The notes beneath the pieces were generated by a model that was not told the DNA's origin, ran no database searches, and saw nothing but the letters and a program-made list of their open reading frames with translations. 64,000 bases of DNA from DATARH01 sp963712835 (GTDB lineage Bacteria > Pseudomonadota > Alphaproteobacteria > ATCC43930 > CGMCC-115725). The stretch lies in contig CAVQJJ010000014.1 in the NCBI GenBank assembly GCA_963712835.1, positions 1 through 64,000 of the forward strand. Reading direction: 5' to 3'. Shown here piece after piece: positions 41,731 to 49,689 of this stretch. Position 1 is the first letter of the stretch. Every line of letters begins with the position of its first letter. A program made the position numbers and the translations under genes.

Positions 41731-42954
41731 ATGCCCGAAACCGACAACTCGATGATCTGGAACTTCAAGCTCCTCTCGCACAATGCTCTCGACGGGTTCG
41801 GCGGCATCGGCGAGGGCATGTCGATGCAGTTGGTGAAAGACGGCCGCCGCATCCTGTGGCTGGCGCATGAAAGCGCGCCGAAGAACTTCACCGCCGTCGA
41901 CGTCACCGACCCGAAAAACCCGAAGATCGTCGCGCGCCGCGACCTGCCGCAATCGCATATGCGCTCAAACTCGCTGGAGACGGTCGGCGACATGCTGGCG
42001 GTCGCGTACCAGACCAAGGAGCCGGGGTTGAAGCCCGCGGGGTTCGAATTGTTCGACATCTCGACCCCCGAAAATCCGAAGAGCATCAGCTTTTTCGACT
42101 GCTCCGGCCCGGAGTCGCGCGGCGTCCACCAGCTGTGGTTCACCGACGGCAAGACTATCCACATGTCGTCGGGCGCGCCGGATTTCCGCCCGTCGCATCC
42201 CAAGGACGACCAGTTCTACCGCGCGATCGACGTGTCGAACCCGTCAAAGCCGAGCGAGCTCGGCCGCTGGTGGTTGCCCGGTCAGCAGGTCGGCGACAAC
42301 GAAGCGCCGCCCAAGCGCCATCCCGGCGGCACCGACAGCGGCTTCCGCCCGCACAACACCAATGTCTATCCCGAGCGGCCCGACCGGGTTTACATGGGCT
42401 ATCTCGACGGCGGGCTGATCGTCCTCGACATCGCCGACCAGGCGCATCCCAAGATGGTCGCGCGCTGGGACTATCACCCGCCCAATGACGGGTTCACCCA
42501 CACCGTCGTGCCGTTCTTCGACCGCAACCTGCTCGTCGTCAGCGACGAATGCGTGCGCAATGACGGCGCCGACTGGCCAAAGCTGGTGTGGATCGTCGAC
42601 AACCGCGCCGAGGAGAACCCGACCCCGATCGCCACCTGCCCGATGCCGCCGGTCGATGTGTTCTCGCGCCGCGGCGGGCGGTTCGGCGCGCATAACCTCT
42701 GGGAGAACTTGCCGAAAGAGGGCTGCTACAAGTCCGACCAGTTCGTCTTCGGCACGTTCTTCAACGGCGGCCTGCGTGCCTTCGATCTCGGCAACCCGTA
42801 CCAGCCCAAGGAAGCCGCCTATTTCGTGCCCGAGGTGCCGGGCGCGCCATTCGGCTCGTGCCAGCTGAACGACGTGTTCATCGACGATCGCGGCATCGTC
42901 TACACGGTCGACCGATTTGTCGGCGGGCTCTACTGCCTGGAGATGGATTTCTGA
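41731..42954 (+). CDS. LVIVD-repeat beta-propeller protein
   Basis: A 407-residue protein made of LVIVD-type propeller blades. Repeats are visible as FTAVDVTDPKNPKIVAR, FELFDISTPENPKSISF, YRAIDVSNPSKPSELGR, GLIVLDIADQAHPKMVAR and LRAFDLGNPYQPKEAAY. GGAGG precedes ATG 41731; no signal peptide is present, whereas many LVIVD proteins are surface-exposed. DSGFRPHNTNVYPERPDR and GFTHTVVPF include conserved His that could bind metal. Biochemical function unknown. Confidence 0.85.
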   Translation: MPETDNSMIWNFKLLSHNALDGFGGIGEGMSMQLVKDGRRILWLAHESAPKNFTAVDVTDPKNPKIVARRDLPQSHMRSNSLETVGDMLAVAYQTKEPGLKPAGFELFDISTPENPKSISFFDCSGPESRGVHQLWFTDGKTIHMSSGAPDFRPSHPKDDQFYRAIDVSNPSKPSELGRWWLPGQQVGDNEAPPKRHPGGTDSGFRPHNTNVYPERPDRVYMGYLDGGLIVLDIADQAHPKMVARWDYHPPNDGFTHTVVPFFDRNLLVVSDECVRNDGADWPKLVWIVDNRAEENPTPIATCPMPPVDVFSRRGGRFGAHNLWENLPKEGCYKSDQFVFGTFFNGGLRAFDLGNPYQPKEAAYFVPEVPGAPFGSCQLNDVFIDDRGIVYTVDRFVGGLYCLEMDF

Positions 42955-42975
42955 GGCGGCGTTGCGTTAGCCCTC

Positions 42976-43063
42976 ATCCCGATCCTCCCCCGCTTGCGGG
43001 GGAAGGAGCGCGCCGATGCTTGCCATCGCCCTCCCCCGCAAGCGGGGGAGGATCGGGGTTGGG
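42976..43063. repeat. Palindromic element abutting the CobW gene
   Basis: CCCGATCCTCCCCCGCTTGCGGGG (from 42978) and CCCCCGCAAGCGGGGGAGGATCGGGG (to about 43058) form a long near-perfect dyad around AAGGAGCGCGCCGATGC. Each arm also self-pairs. An open frame for CobW runs through it (ATG 43016), but those residues are repeat-derived. Confidence 0.75.
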
Positions 43064-43069
43064 GCTTTC

Positions 43070-44107
43070 GTGACCGACATCAAAGACTCCATCTCCAAGC
43101 TTTTCGCCGGCGGCGGCGCGAGCCCGTTCGGGCGGCCGCAGCGGCGGCCGCGCGGCACACGGATTCCGGTGTCGATCGTCACCGGCTTTCTCGGCGCCGG
43201 CAAGACGACGCTGATCCGCGCGCTGCTTGAATCGCCGGAGGGCGCCAATACCGCGGTCGTCGTCAACGAGTACGGCGAGATCGGCATCGACAACGCACTG
43301 CTGCGCGCATCGAGCGACGCGACCGTGCTGCTCGGCAATGGCTGCGTGTGTTGCCTGGCGCGCAGCGATTTGCAGGAAACGCTGCGCACGCTGTTCGCCG
43401 ATCGCGCGCGCGGCGTGGTGCCGAGCTTTCAGCGCGTGATCATCGAGACCAGCGGGCTCGCCGATCCCGGCCCGCTCTTGCAGACCTTCGCCAGCGACCG
43501 CGCGCTCGGCCAGGAATTCCACCTCCAGGCGCTGGTGACGGTGATCGATGCGCCGAACGGTGCGCGCAATCTCGCACGCGCGCCCGAGGCGCGCGAGCAG
43601 ATCGCGCTTGCCGACCGCATCGTGCTGACCAAGGGTGATCTTGACGATCCTTCATCACTGATCGAAGCAATTATGGCGCTGACCGCCGCGCCCGTGGCGT
43701 ACGCGATCGACGGCGCGATCGACCCGGCTTATCTGCTCGACGAACGGCTGGACCTGCCGGTGCGCATACCGGCGCACGACCATGCGCATGCGCACAGCCC
43801 CGGCATCGACAGCTTTGTGGTGATGTTCGACAAGCCGCTCCACTGGCCGGCTTTCGAGCAGGCGATGGCGGTACTGACTGCTTTGCGCGGCCCCGACCTC
43901 TTGCGCGTCAAAGGCATTGTCGCGGTCGAGGACGTCAAAGGTCCAGTCGTCGTCCACGCGGTACAGCACACCGCGCACCGGCCGATCGAGTTGCAAGCCT
44001 GGCCCGACGACGACCGTCGCTCGCGGCTCGTGTTCATCACGCGCGGTGTCGGCAAGGCGGAGGTGGAAACACTGTTCGCGGCTGTCTCGGGCATCGCCTC
44101 AAAATGA
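43070..44107 (+). CDS. CobW/COG0523-family GTPase (metal chaperone)
   Basis: A 345-residue G3E-type GTPase. The P-loop is VTGFLGAGKTTLIRAL near residue 38, switch region VVVNEYGEIGIDNALL, and the metal-site motif GNGCVCCLARSDL contains the CxCC triad typical of Zn-linked ZNG1/YeiR-like chaperones. A His-rich stretch, HDHAHAHSPG, lies near residue 235. Guanine specificity comes from VLTKGDL. GTG 43070 is chosen since the 18 codons before it belong to the palindromic repeat. Probably delivers a divalent metal such as zinc or cobalt; the client is not in the neighbourhood. Confidence 0.9.
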   Translation: MTDIKDSISKLFAGGGASPFGRPQRRPRGTRIPVSIVTGFLGAGKTTLIRALLESPEGANTAVVVNEYGEIGIDNALLRASSDATVLLGNGCVCCLARSDLQETLRTLFADRARGVVPSFQRVIIETSGLADPGPLLQTFASDRALGQEFHLQALVTVIDAPNGARNLARAPEAREQIALADRIVLTKGDLDDPSSLIEAIMALTAAPVAYAIDGAIDPAYLLDERLDLPVRIPAHDHAHAHSPGIDSFVVMFDKPLHWPAFEQAMAVLTALRGPDLLRVKGIVAVEDVKGPVVVHAVQHTAHRPIELQAWPDDDRRSRLVFITRGVGKAEVETLFAAVSGIASK

Positions 44108-45028
44108 ACCACCCCGGCGGAGGCCGGGGCCCATATTTTGGCTGCCCTCGCCTCGGATGAATGGGTCCCGGCCTTCGCCGGGATGGAGCGAAGAAACAGC
44201 TACAGCGAGTTCCCACCAGCGCCTGATATGCTCACGTTGTTTCGCATCGGGCAGGCGGCCGAACCCGGCGGTGAGGTTGTCGGCCATGTGGTCGGGCTTG
44301 TTGGTGGCGGGGATCACCACGGTCACCGCCGGCTCGGCGATCAGGTATTTGAGGAACAGCGCCGCCCAGCTTCCGCAATCGAATTCGGCAGCCCAGCCGG
44401 GCGGTGCCTGGCCGCGTACCGCACCGAACATGGTGCCGCGCTCCAACGGCTGGTTGACGACGACCGCGACCCCGCGCGCCGCGCACACCGGAAAGAGCTG
44501 TTGCTCGGCCTCGCGCGTCGCCAGCGAATAGCCGCACTGGACGAAATCGATCCCGTCCTCGGTTTCGAGGATGCGCGCCAGGTCGGAAAGCGACCCGGTG
44601 GTGTAATGGGTGATGCCGATATAGCGCAGCCGCCCATCTTCCTTCATGCCGCGCAACGTCGCGAGGTGGGCGCGCCAATCAACGAGATTGTGGATTTGCA
44701 TCAGGTCGATGACCGGCGCCTGCATCAGCCGCGCCGAGCGCGCCATCTGCTCGATGCCTCGCTCGCGGCCGCTGATCCACACTTTGGTGGCGAGGAAGAC
44801 GTTATCACGCAGGCCCATCCCGGCGACGATATCGCCGGTGACGCCTTCGCTGCGGCCGTACATCGGCGAGGTGTCGATCATCGTGCCGCCGGCCTCGACC
44901 AGCAGCCGCACGACCTCGCGCAGCGGCCGGCGCGCCGTCTCGTCCGTCCCCACATCGAAGACCGGCCAGGTACCGAGCCCCACGACCGGCATTTGCTCGC
45001 CGGTCGACGGGATGGGCTTGGTGAGCAT
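44099..45028 (-). CDS. Aldo/keto reductase with repeat-derived C-terminus
   Basis: A 309-residue AKR. GTMIDTSPMYGRSEGVTGD near residue 53 carries the catalytic Asp and Tyr, ATKVWISGR the Lys, and VIDLMQIHNLVDW the His. The last 30 residues (SSLHPGEGRDPFIRG, then SQNMGPGLRRGG) are encoded by the palindromic element 44110-44187, so the native stop was displaced when the element arrived. The 3' end overlaps the CobW 3' end by 9 nt, tail to tail. argC lies 5 nt upstream of its start region (minus strand), giving an argC-AKR operon order. Confidence 0.87.
   Translation of the reverse strand: MLTKPIPSTGEQMPVVGLGTWPVFDVGTDETARRPLREVVRLLVEAGGTMIDTSPMYGRSEGVTGDIVAGMGLRDNVFLATKVWISGRERGIEQMARSARLMQAPVIDLMQIHNLVDWRAHLATLRGMKEDGRLRYIGITHYTTGSLSDLARILETEDGIDFVQCGYSLATREAEQQLFPVCAARGVAVVVNQPLERGTMFGAVRGQAPPGWAAEFDCGSWAALFLKYLIAEPAVTVVIPATNKPDHMADNLTAGFGRLPDAKQREHIRRWWELAVAVSSLHPGEGRDPFIRGEGSQNMGPGLRRGGSF
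44110..44187. repeat. Palindromic element inside the 3' end of the aldo/keto reductase
   Basis: ACCCCGGCGGAGGCCGGGGCCCAT (44110-44134) pairs with ATGGGTCCCGGCCTTCGCCGGGATGG (44161-44186). The element is translated on the minus strand as the last residues of the neighbouring reductase. Confidence 0.75.
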
Positions 45029-45033
45029 CGCGC

Positions 45034-45960
45034 TCAGTTCAGCCCCAGCATCAGGTGCAGGTTCTGCACCGCCGCGCCCGAGGCGCCCTTGCCGAGATTG
45101 TCGAGCCGCGCGACCAGCACCGCCTGACGGCGCGCCTCGTTGGCGTAGACCGACAGTTCGAGCTTGTTCGTATCGTTGAGCGCTTCCGGTTCCAGTTTAC
45201 CGCCGGCTTCCGGATCGACCACTGTCACGTATTCGCACCCGGCATAGCGCTCCGCGAGCAGCGCGTGCAAACCAGCGCCGCTCGGCTTACCCTGCAGCGT
45301 GTCGAGATGCAGCGGCACCATCACCAGCATCCCCTGGCGAAAATGCCCCACCGAGGGCACGAAAATCGGCCGGCGCGTGAGGCCGCAATATTTCTCGGTC
45401 TCCGGCACGTGCTTGTGTTCGAGACCGAGCGCGTAGAGCTCGTAGGCAGGGCCGTTATCGTGGTCGTGGGCCGCGATCATCGATTTGCCGCCGCCCGAAT
45501 AGCCGCTCACCGCGTTGATCGTCACCGGGTAGTCACGCGGCATGACCCCGACATCGACCAGCGGCCGGATCAGGGCGATCGCGCCGGTCGGATAGCAGCC
45601 GGGGTTGGCGACACGCGCCGAAGTGGCGACGCGCCGGTCCTGGCCGGCGGCCATCTCCGGAAAGCCGTATTCCCAGGCAGGATCGACGCGGTGCGCGGTG
45701 CTGGCGTCCAAGAGCTTCGGCGCGGCATTGCCGAGGCTGTCGGCGAGCGCCGCCGATTCCTTCGCCGCATCGTCCGGCAGGCAGAGAATCACGAGATCGA
45801 CGTCGGCCATGATGTCGCGCCGCGCGGCGGGGTCCTTGCGATGCGCTTCGGGCAGGCTCTTGAGCTCGATCGCGGGTAGAGCTTCGAGGCGCGCACGGAT
45901 GCCGAGCCCGGTCGTCCCGTTCTCGCCATCGATGAACACGCTCGGCTTGCCGCTCGCCAT
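45034..45960 (-). CDS. argC: N-acetyl-gamma-glutamyl-phosphate reductase (type 2)
   Basis: A 308-residue AGPR, third step of arginine biosynthesis (N-acetyl-glutamyl phosphate to the semialdehyde, NADPH). The N-terminus VFIDGENGTTGLGIRARL is the nucleotide loop of the short, type 2 enzymes; the catalytic Cys is in ANPGCYPTGAIALI near residue 115, and SGYSGGGKSMI follows. ATG 45960 follows GGAG; the frame runs on to 46014. Adjacent palindromic elements lie upstream. The aldo/keto reductase follows on the same strand. Confidence 0.95.
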   Translation of the reverse strand: MASGKPSVFIDGENGTTGLGIRARLEALPAIELKSLPEAHRKDPAARRDIMADVDLVILCLPDDAAKESAALADSLGNAAPKLLDASTAHRVDPAWEYGFPEMAAGQDRRVATSARVANPGCYPTGAIALIRPLVDVGVMPRDYPVTINAVSGYSGGGKSMIAAHDHDNGPAYELYALGLEHKHVPETEKYCGLTRRPIFVPSVGHFRQGMLVMVPLHLDTLQGKPSGAGLHALLAERYAGCEYVTVVDPEAGGKLEPEALNDTNKLELSVYANEARRQAVLVARLDNLGKGASGAAVQNLHLMLGLN

Positions 45961-46038
45961 CGCCCGTCTCCTCACAACCGCGCCGTTTATGCGCATTTCC
46001 GCGCAAAATTCCAAGAATCATAGCTGCAGAAGGGATTT

Positions 46039-46281
46039 GCGTCCTTCGAGATGCCCGCTACCGCAGGCTCCTCAGAGCCGGACTCAAAATGAATCAACCA
46101 AGTCAAACAATTATCGTCTCCCCCGCGAAAGCGGTGGCCCAGGGCGAGCGTAACGGCGGGTCAATGGCTTAGCCTCAGCCGAGGCTGGAACTTGAACCTC
46201 TGCCTCGTCGCTCGCCGCTGGGTTCCCGCTTTCGTGGGAAAGACGAAGAAATCCAGCTCATTCGGAAACTTCGAAGGACGC
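46039..46281. repeat. Nested intergenic elements: outer GCGTCCTTCGA arms enclosing a second palindrome
   Basis: This 337-bp gene-free stretch (45961-46297) is almost all repeat. The outer arms are GCGTCCTTCGA (46039-46049) and TCGAAGGACGC (46271-46281), related to 17111-17214. Inside, CGTCTCCCCCGCGAAAGCGG (from 46115) with GCCCAGGGCGAGCG is matched by CGCTCGCCGCTGGGTTCCCGC then TTTCGTGGGAAAGACG (to about 46245), the 40395/55752 family. One element therefore appears to have landed in another. No gene is visible. Confidence 0.8.
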
Positions 46282-46297
46282 AAGGGCGCTTATCCGG

Positions 46298-46750
46298 TTA
46301 GGCCGGACGGCACTTCATGAAAGCCGCGCGGCGGCAGATCGCCACGGTGTCGCCGTGCTGGTTCAACCCGACATGCTCGAACTCGACGATGCCGGCGTCC
46401 GACCGCGACTTGCTCCGGCGCAACGACACCACCGTGGTGCGCGCGCGGATCGTGTCGCCGTGAAACACCGGCTTCGGAAACCGCACGTCGCTCATGCCGA
46501 GATTGGCGACCGTCGTCCCGAGCGTCGTGTCGCCGACCGAAATCCCGATCACCAGCCCCAGCGTGAAAATCGAATTGACCAGCGGCCGGCCGAATTCGGT
46601 CGATTTGGCGAATTCGGCGTCGAGATGCAGCGGCTGCGGGTTCATCGTCATCGTGGTGAAGAGCACATTGTCCGTCTCGGTGACGGTGCGCGTCATCGCG
46701 TGCTCGAATACCTGGCCCTCGCTGAACTCCTCGAAATAGAGCCCCGCCAT
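46298..46750 (-). CDS. MaoC family dehydratase
   Basis: A 150-residue hot-dog-fold (R)-specific hydratase-like protein. EFSEGQVFEHAMTRTVTETD leads in, and TMNPQPLHLDAEFAKSTEFG near residue 35 carries the hydratase-2 type Asp/His pair (PLHLDAEFA). RPLVNSIFTLGLVIGISVGD and PVFHGDTIRARTTV are typical of MaoC. ATG 46750 overlaps no gene and is 4 nt from the enoyl-CoA hydratase stop, so they share an operon. Probably hydrates an enoyl- or mesaconyl-type CoA ester. Confidence 0.92.
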   Translation of the reverse strand: MAGLYFEEFSEGQVFEHAMTRTVTETDNVLFTTMTMNPQPLHLDAEFAKSTEFGRPLVNSIFTLGLVIGISVGDTTLGTTVANLGMSDVRFPKPVFHGDTIRARTTVVSLRRSKSRSDAGIVEFEHVGLNQHGDTVAICRRAAFMKCRPA

Positions 46751-46754
46751 CGCT

Positions 46755-47541
46755 TTACTGCCCCTTGAACACTGGCCGGCGCTTTTCCACAAAGGCGGCG
46801 ACCGCCTCCTTGTGGTCCTCGGTGAACGCGCAGCGCGCCTGGTGCTCGGCTTCGAGGTCGAGCACGGTCTGGAACGGTTCGGTCTCGGCGGCGAACAGGT
46901 TCTTCTTGATGTAGGTGAGCGCGACCCGCGGCCCGTCGGCGATGCGGCGCGCCATCGCCATCGCCTCCTCCTTGAGCCTCTCGTCCTCGACCAGCCGGTT
47001 GACCATGCCGAGGCGGTGCGCTTCCTCGGCGTCGATCACATCGCCCAGAAGGTACAACTCGCGCGCCTTCGCCGTGCCGACCAGCCGCGTCAGGCTCCAG
47101 GTGCCGCCGTAATCGCCCGAATAGCCGATGCGCACGAAAGCCGTGCCAAAGCGCGCCGATTTCGCCGCGACGCGCAGGTCGCAGGCCAGCGCCAGGCCGA
47201 GTCCGGCACCCGCCACCGGGCCGTTGATCGCGGCGATGATGACTTTCGGGCAGTTGCGCATCAGCAAGCGGCAATTGGTGCGACCGGCGCAGCCCCTCGA
47301 CGCGGTCCTCGACGGTCTGGTCGCGGCCGCGCAACTCCATCGTCTTGACGTCGCCGCCCGAGCACCAGCCGCGCCCGGCGCCGGTGATGACGATGCACCC
47401 CACCTCGTGGTCGGTAGCGAGCCGGTTGAGCGCCTCGGTCAGCGCCGCGGTCATGTCCGGCGACAGCGCGTTGAGGCGTTCCGGCCGGTTGAGCGTCAGC
47501 CAGGCGACGCCGTTCTCGATCGCTTCCAGCAGGTCGGGCAT
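46755..47541 (-). pseudogene. Enoyl-CoA hydratase/isomerase, frameshifted
   Basis: Two frames together make one crotonase. From ATG 47541 the first reads MPDLLEAIENGVAWLTLNRPERLNALSPD, with the oxyanion block GAGRGWCSGGDVKTMELRGR, to about LRRSHQ. It then breaks at CAATTGCCGC (about 47270-47276). One base over, the sequence continues as RLLMRNCPKVIIAAINGPVAGAGLGLALACD through GGTWSLTRLVG to FKGQ. Removing a single base restores a 262-residue protein of normal length. The residues on both sides are well conserved, so the break is recent or an assembly insertion. Downstream MaoC suggests an acyl-CoA hydration operon. Confidence 0.85.
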
Positions 47542-47596
47542 GTCCGTTCTCCTTCGCGAGGTTGGCGGATCATAGCGTGATCCGTATAAGGGCGGG

Positions 47597-49630
47597 ATGG
47601 AAACCGTTCGCGCCGTTTGCGGGCATGATTGCCCGGACATGTGTTCGTTGTTGGCCGAGGTCGAGGACGGCCGCATCAAGCGCATCAAGGGCGACCCGGC
47701 CAACAGCTTCACCGCCGGTTTTGCCTGCGCCAAGGTCACCCGCGACGCCGAGTTGGTGCATTCGCCGGAGCGGCTCCGGACGCCGCTGCGTCGCACTGGC
47801 GCCAAGGGCGAAGGCAAATTTGCGCCAGTCTCGTGGGACGAGGCGCTCGACGAGATCGCCGGCCGGTGGAAACAGGTCATCGCCGAGTTGGGCGCCGAGG
47901 CGCTGCTCGGCTACGCCTACAGCGCGCATCAGGGGCTAATGAACCGCGGCCTGCCGCTAGGTCTGTTCCGCGCGCTCGGCGCCTCGCGGCTGATCGCCGG
48001 CACGGTCTGCGACACGTGCTGCGAGGAGGCGTGGAACCTCACCTGTGGCCCGGTGCCCGGCGCCGACCCGGAGAGCGTCGACGACAGCGATCTCATCGTT
48101 GCCTGGGGCGCCGATCTCGTGGCGACGAATGTACACCTTTGGGCGCGCGTCGAGGCCGCGCAGCGGCGCGGGGTCAAGCTCGTGACGATCGACCCGCGCC
48201 GCAACCGCACCGGCGCGCGTTCCGACCTCTATTTGCCGATCCGCATCGGCACCGATGCGGCGCTGGCGCTCGGCGTGATGCACATCCTGGTGCGCGACAA
48301 GCTCGTCCACCGGCAATACATCGCCGCGCGCACGGTCGGTTTCGACCGGCTCGAAGCGCAAGTCTTGCCACGCTTCCTGCCCGAGCGCGTGGCGGGGATC
48401 ACCGGGCTGCCGGTGGCCGATATCGAGGGCTTCGCGGCGATGTACGGGGCCGCCAAGCGCTCGTTCATCCGTCTCGGCGAGGGCATGACGCGACTCGCGC
48501 GCGGCGGCGAGGCGCTGCGCGCGGTGGCGCTGCTGCCCGGCGTGACCGGCGCTTATGGCAAGCGCGGCGGCGGCGCGCTGCTGCTGACCGGCGCGGTCTA
48601 CGAGCTCAACAACGCGGCGCTGCGCAACCCCACCGGCGCGGCCGACGACGCGGCGCGCACGGTCAACCATCTGCGGCTCGGCGATGCGCTGTTGAACTTG
48701 AAAGACCCGCCGATCCGCGCGCTGTTCATCGCCGCCAACAACCCCGCCGTGACCAACCCCGATGCCGGCGCGGTGCGCCGAGGCCTCGCGCGCGAGGATT
48801 TGTTCACCGTCGTCCACGACCCGTTCATGACCGCGACCGCGCGCTATGCCGATATCGTGCTGCCGGCGGCGACATATTTGGAGACCGAAGACGTCTACCG
48901 CGCCTATGGCGCCTATTACCTGCAATACGCGCCCGCCGCCGTCGCGCCGCAGCACGAGGCCTGGTCGAATTTCCGGCTGGCGCAGGCGCTGGCGGTGCGG
49001 ATGGGGCTCGACCTGCCGATCTATCGCGCCACGCCCGCCGAAGGGCTCGATGTGCTGCTCGCCGGCGCGGGCGGTGCGACCGCCGGGATCGATGCCGCGC
49101 AGCTGCGCCGGGGCCGTCCGCTGCGCCTCAAGGCGAGCGACGGCCAGCAGTTCAAGACGCCATCGAGCAAGCTGGAATTCTATTCCGAGCAGATGGCCGA
49201 AGCTGGCCTCGCGCCAATGCCCGACTGGGCGCCCGACCCGGATGAGGAGCGTGACGCCGCGCGCTGGCCGCTGCGTCTGCTCACCGCGCCCGGCTATTTC
49301 CAGGCGCACACCGCTTATGCCGGCGTCGCCTTTTTGCGCCGCCGGGAAGGCGAGCCCTGCGCGATCCTGCACCCCGGCGATGCCGCCGCGCGCGGCCTCG
49401 CCGATGGCGACAAGGTGCGGCTCTACAACGAGCGCGGCGCGATCGGGTTGGTGCTGCGGGTCAGCGACGAGGTGCGGCCCGGCGTGGTGCTGGTGCCCGG
49501 CCAACGCTCCGACAGCGAAACGGTCGCCGGCACGGTCAACATGCTGGTCTCCGACCGCTTCACCGATATCGGCGAGGGCGCGACCTACCAGAGCACCTTC
49601 CTCGATGTCGCGGCGTGGGGCTCTCCCTGA
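47597..49630 (+). CDS. Molybdopterin-dependent oxidoreductase
   Basis: A 677-residue molybdenum bis-MGD enzyme. The N-terminal 4Fe-4S motif is VCGHDCPDMCSL (C8, C12, C16) with the fourth Cys in FACAKV near residue 44. The bis-MGD blocks follow: the active-site region DTCCEEAWNLTCGPVPGADP near 140, DSDLIVAWGADLVATN, and RPLRLKASDGQ at the C-terminal domain. No Tat leader is present, so it is cytoplasmic. It belongs to a formate-dehydrogenase/thiosulfate-reductase-like group whose substrates are mixed. It is divergent from the crotonase operon by 55 nt. Confidence 0.92.
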   Translation: METVRAVCGHDCPDMCSLLAEVEDGRIKRIKGDPANSFTAGFACAKVTRDAELVHSPERLRTPLRRTGAKGEGKFAPVSWDEALDEIAGRWKQVIAELGAEALLGYAYSAHQGLMNRGLPLGLFRALGASRLIAGTVCDTCCEEAWNLTCGPVPGADPESVDDSDLIVAWGADLVATNVHLWARVEAAQRRGVKLVTIDPRRNRTGARSDLYLPIRIGTDAALALGVMHILVRDKLVHRQYIAARTVGFDRLEAQVLPRFLPERVAGITGLPVADIEGFAAMYGAAKRSFIRLGEGMTRLARGGEALRAVALLPGVTGAYGKRGGGALLLTGAVYELNNAALRNPTGAADDAARTVNHLRLGDALLNLKDPPIRALFIAANNPAVTNPDAGAVRRGLAREDLFTVVHDPFMTATARYADIVLPAATYLETEDVYRAYGAYYLQYAPAAVAPQHEAWSNFRLAQALAVRMGLDLPIYRATPAEGLDVLLAGAGGATAGIDAAQLRRGRPLRLKASDGQQFKTPSSKLEFYSEQMAEAGLAPMPDWAPDPDEERDAARWPLRLLTAPGYFQAHTAYAGVAFLRRREGEPCAILHPGDAAARGLADGDKVRLYNERGAIGLVLRVSDEVRPGVVLVPGQRSDSETVAGTVNMLVSDRFTDIGEGATYQSTFLDVAAWGSP

Positions 49631-49670
49631 TGTCAGTCCGGGTCTGCCCTGCGGGCATCCCGGAATGACA
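49631..49670. repeat. Compact hairpin between co-directional genes
   Basis: TGTCAGTCCGGGTCTGCCC (49631-49649) pairs with GGGCATCCCGGAATGACA (49653-49670). It is the whole spacer between the molybdoenzyme and the enolase-superfamily gene, and matches the GTCA...TGAC arm family. Confidence 0.75.
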
Positions 49671-49689
49671 AATGAGAATAGGAAGCATC

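Noticed and set aside
43016..43069. Start of the CobW protein at ATG 43016
   Set aside because: Those 18 codons are encoded by the palindromic element; the GTG at 43070 fits the conserved length.
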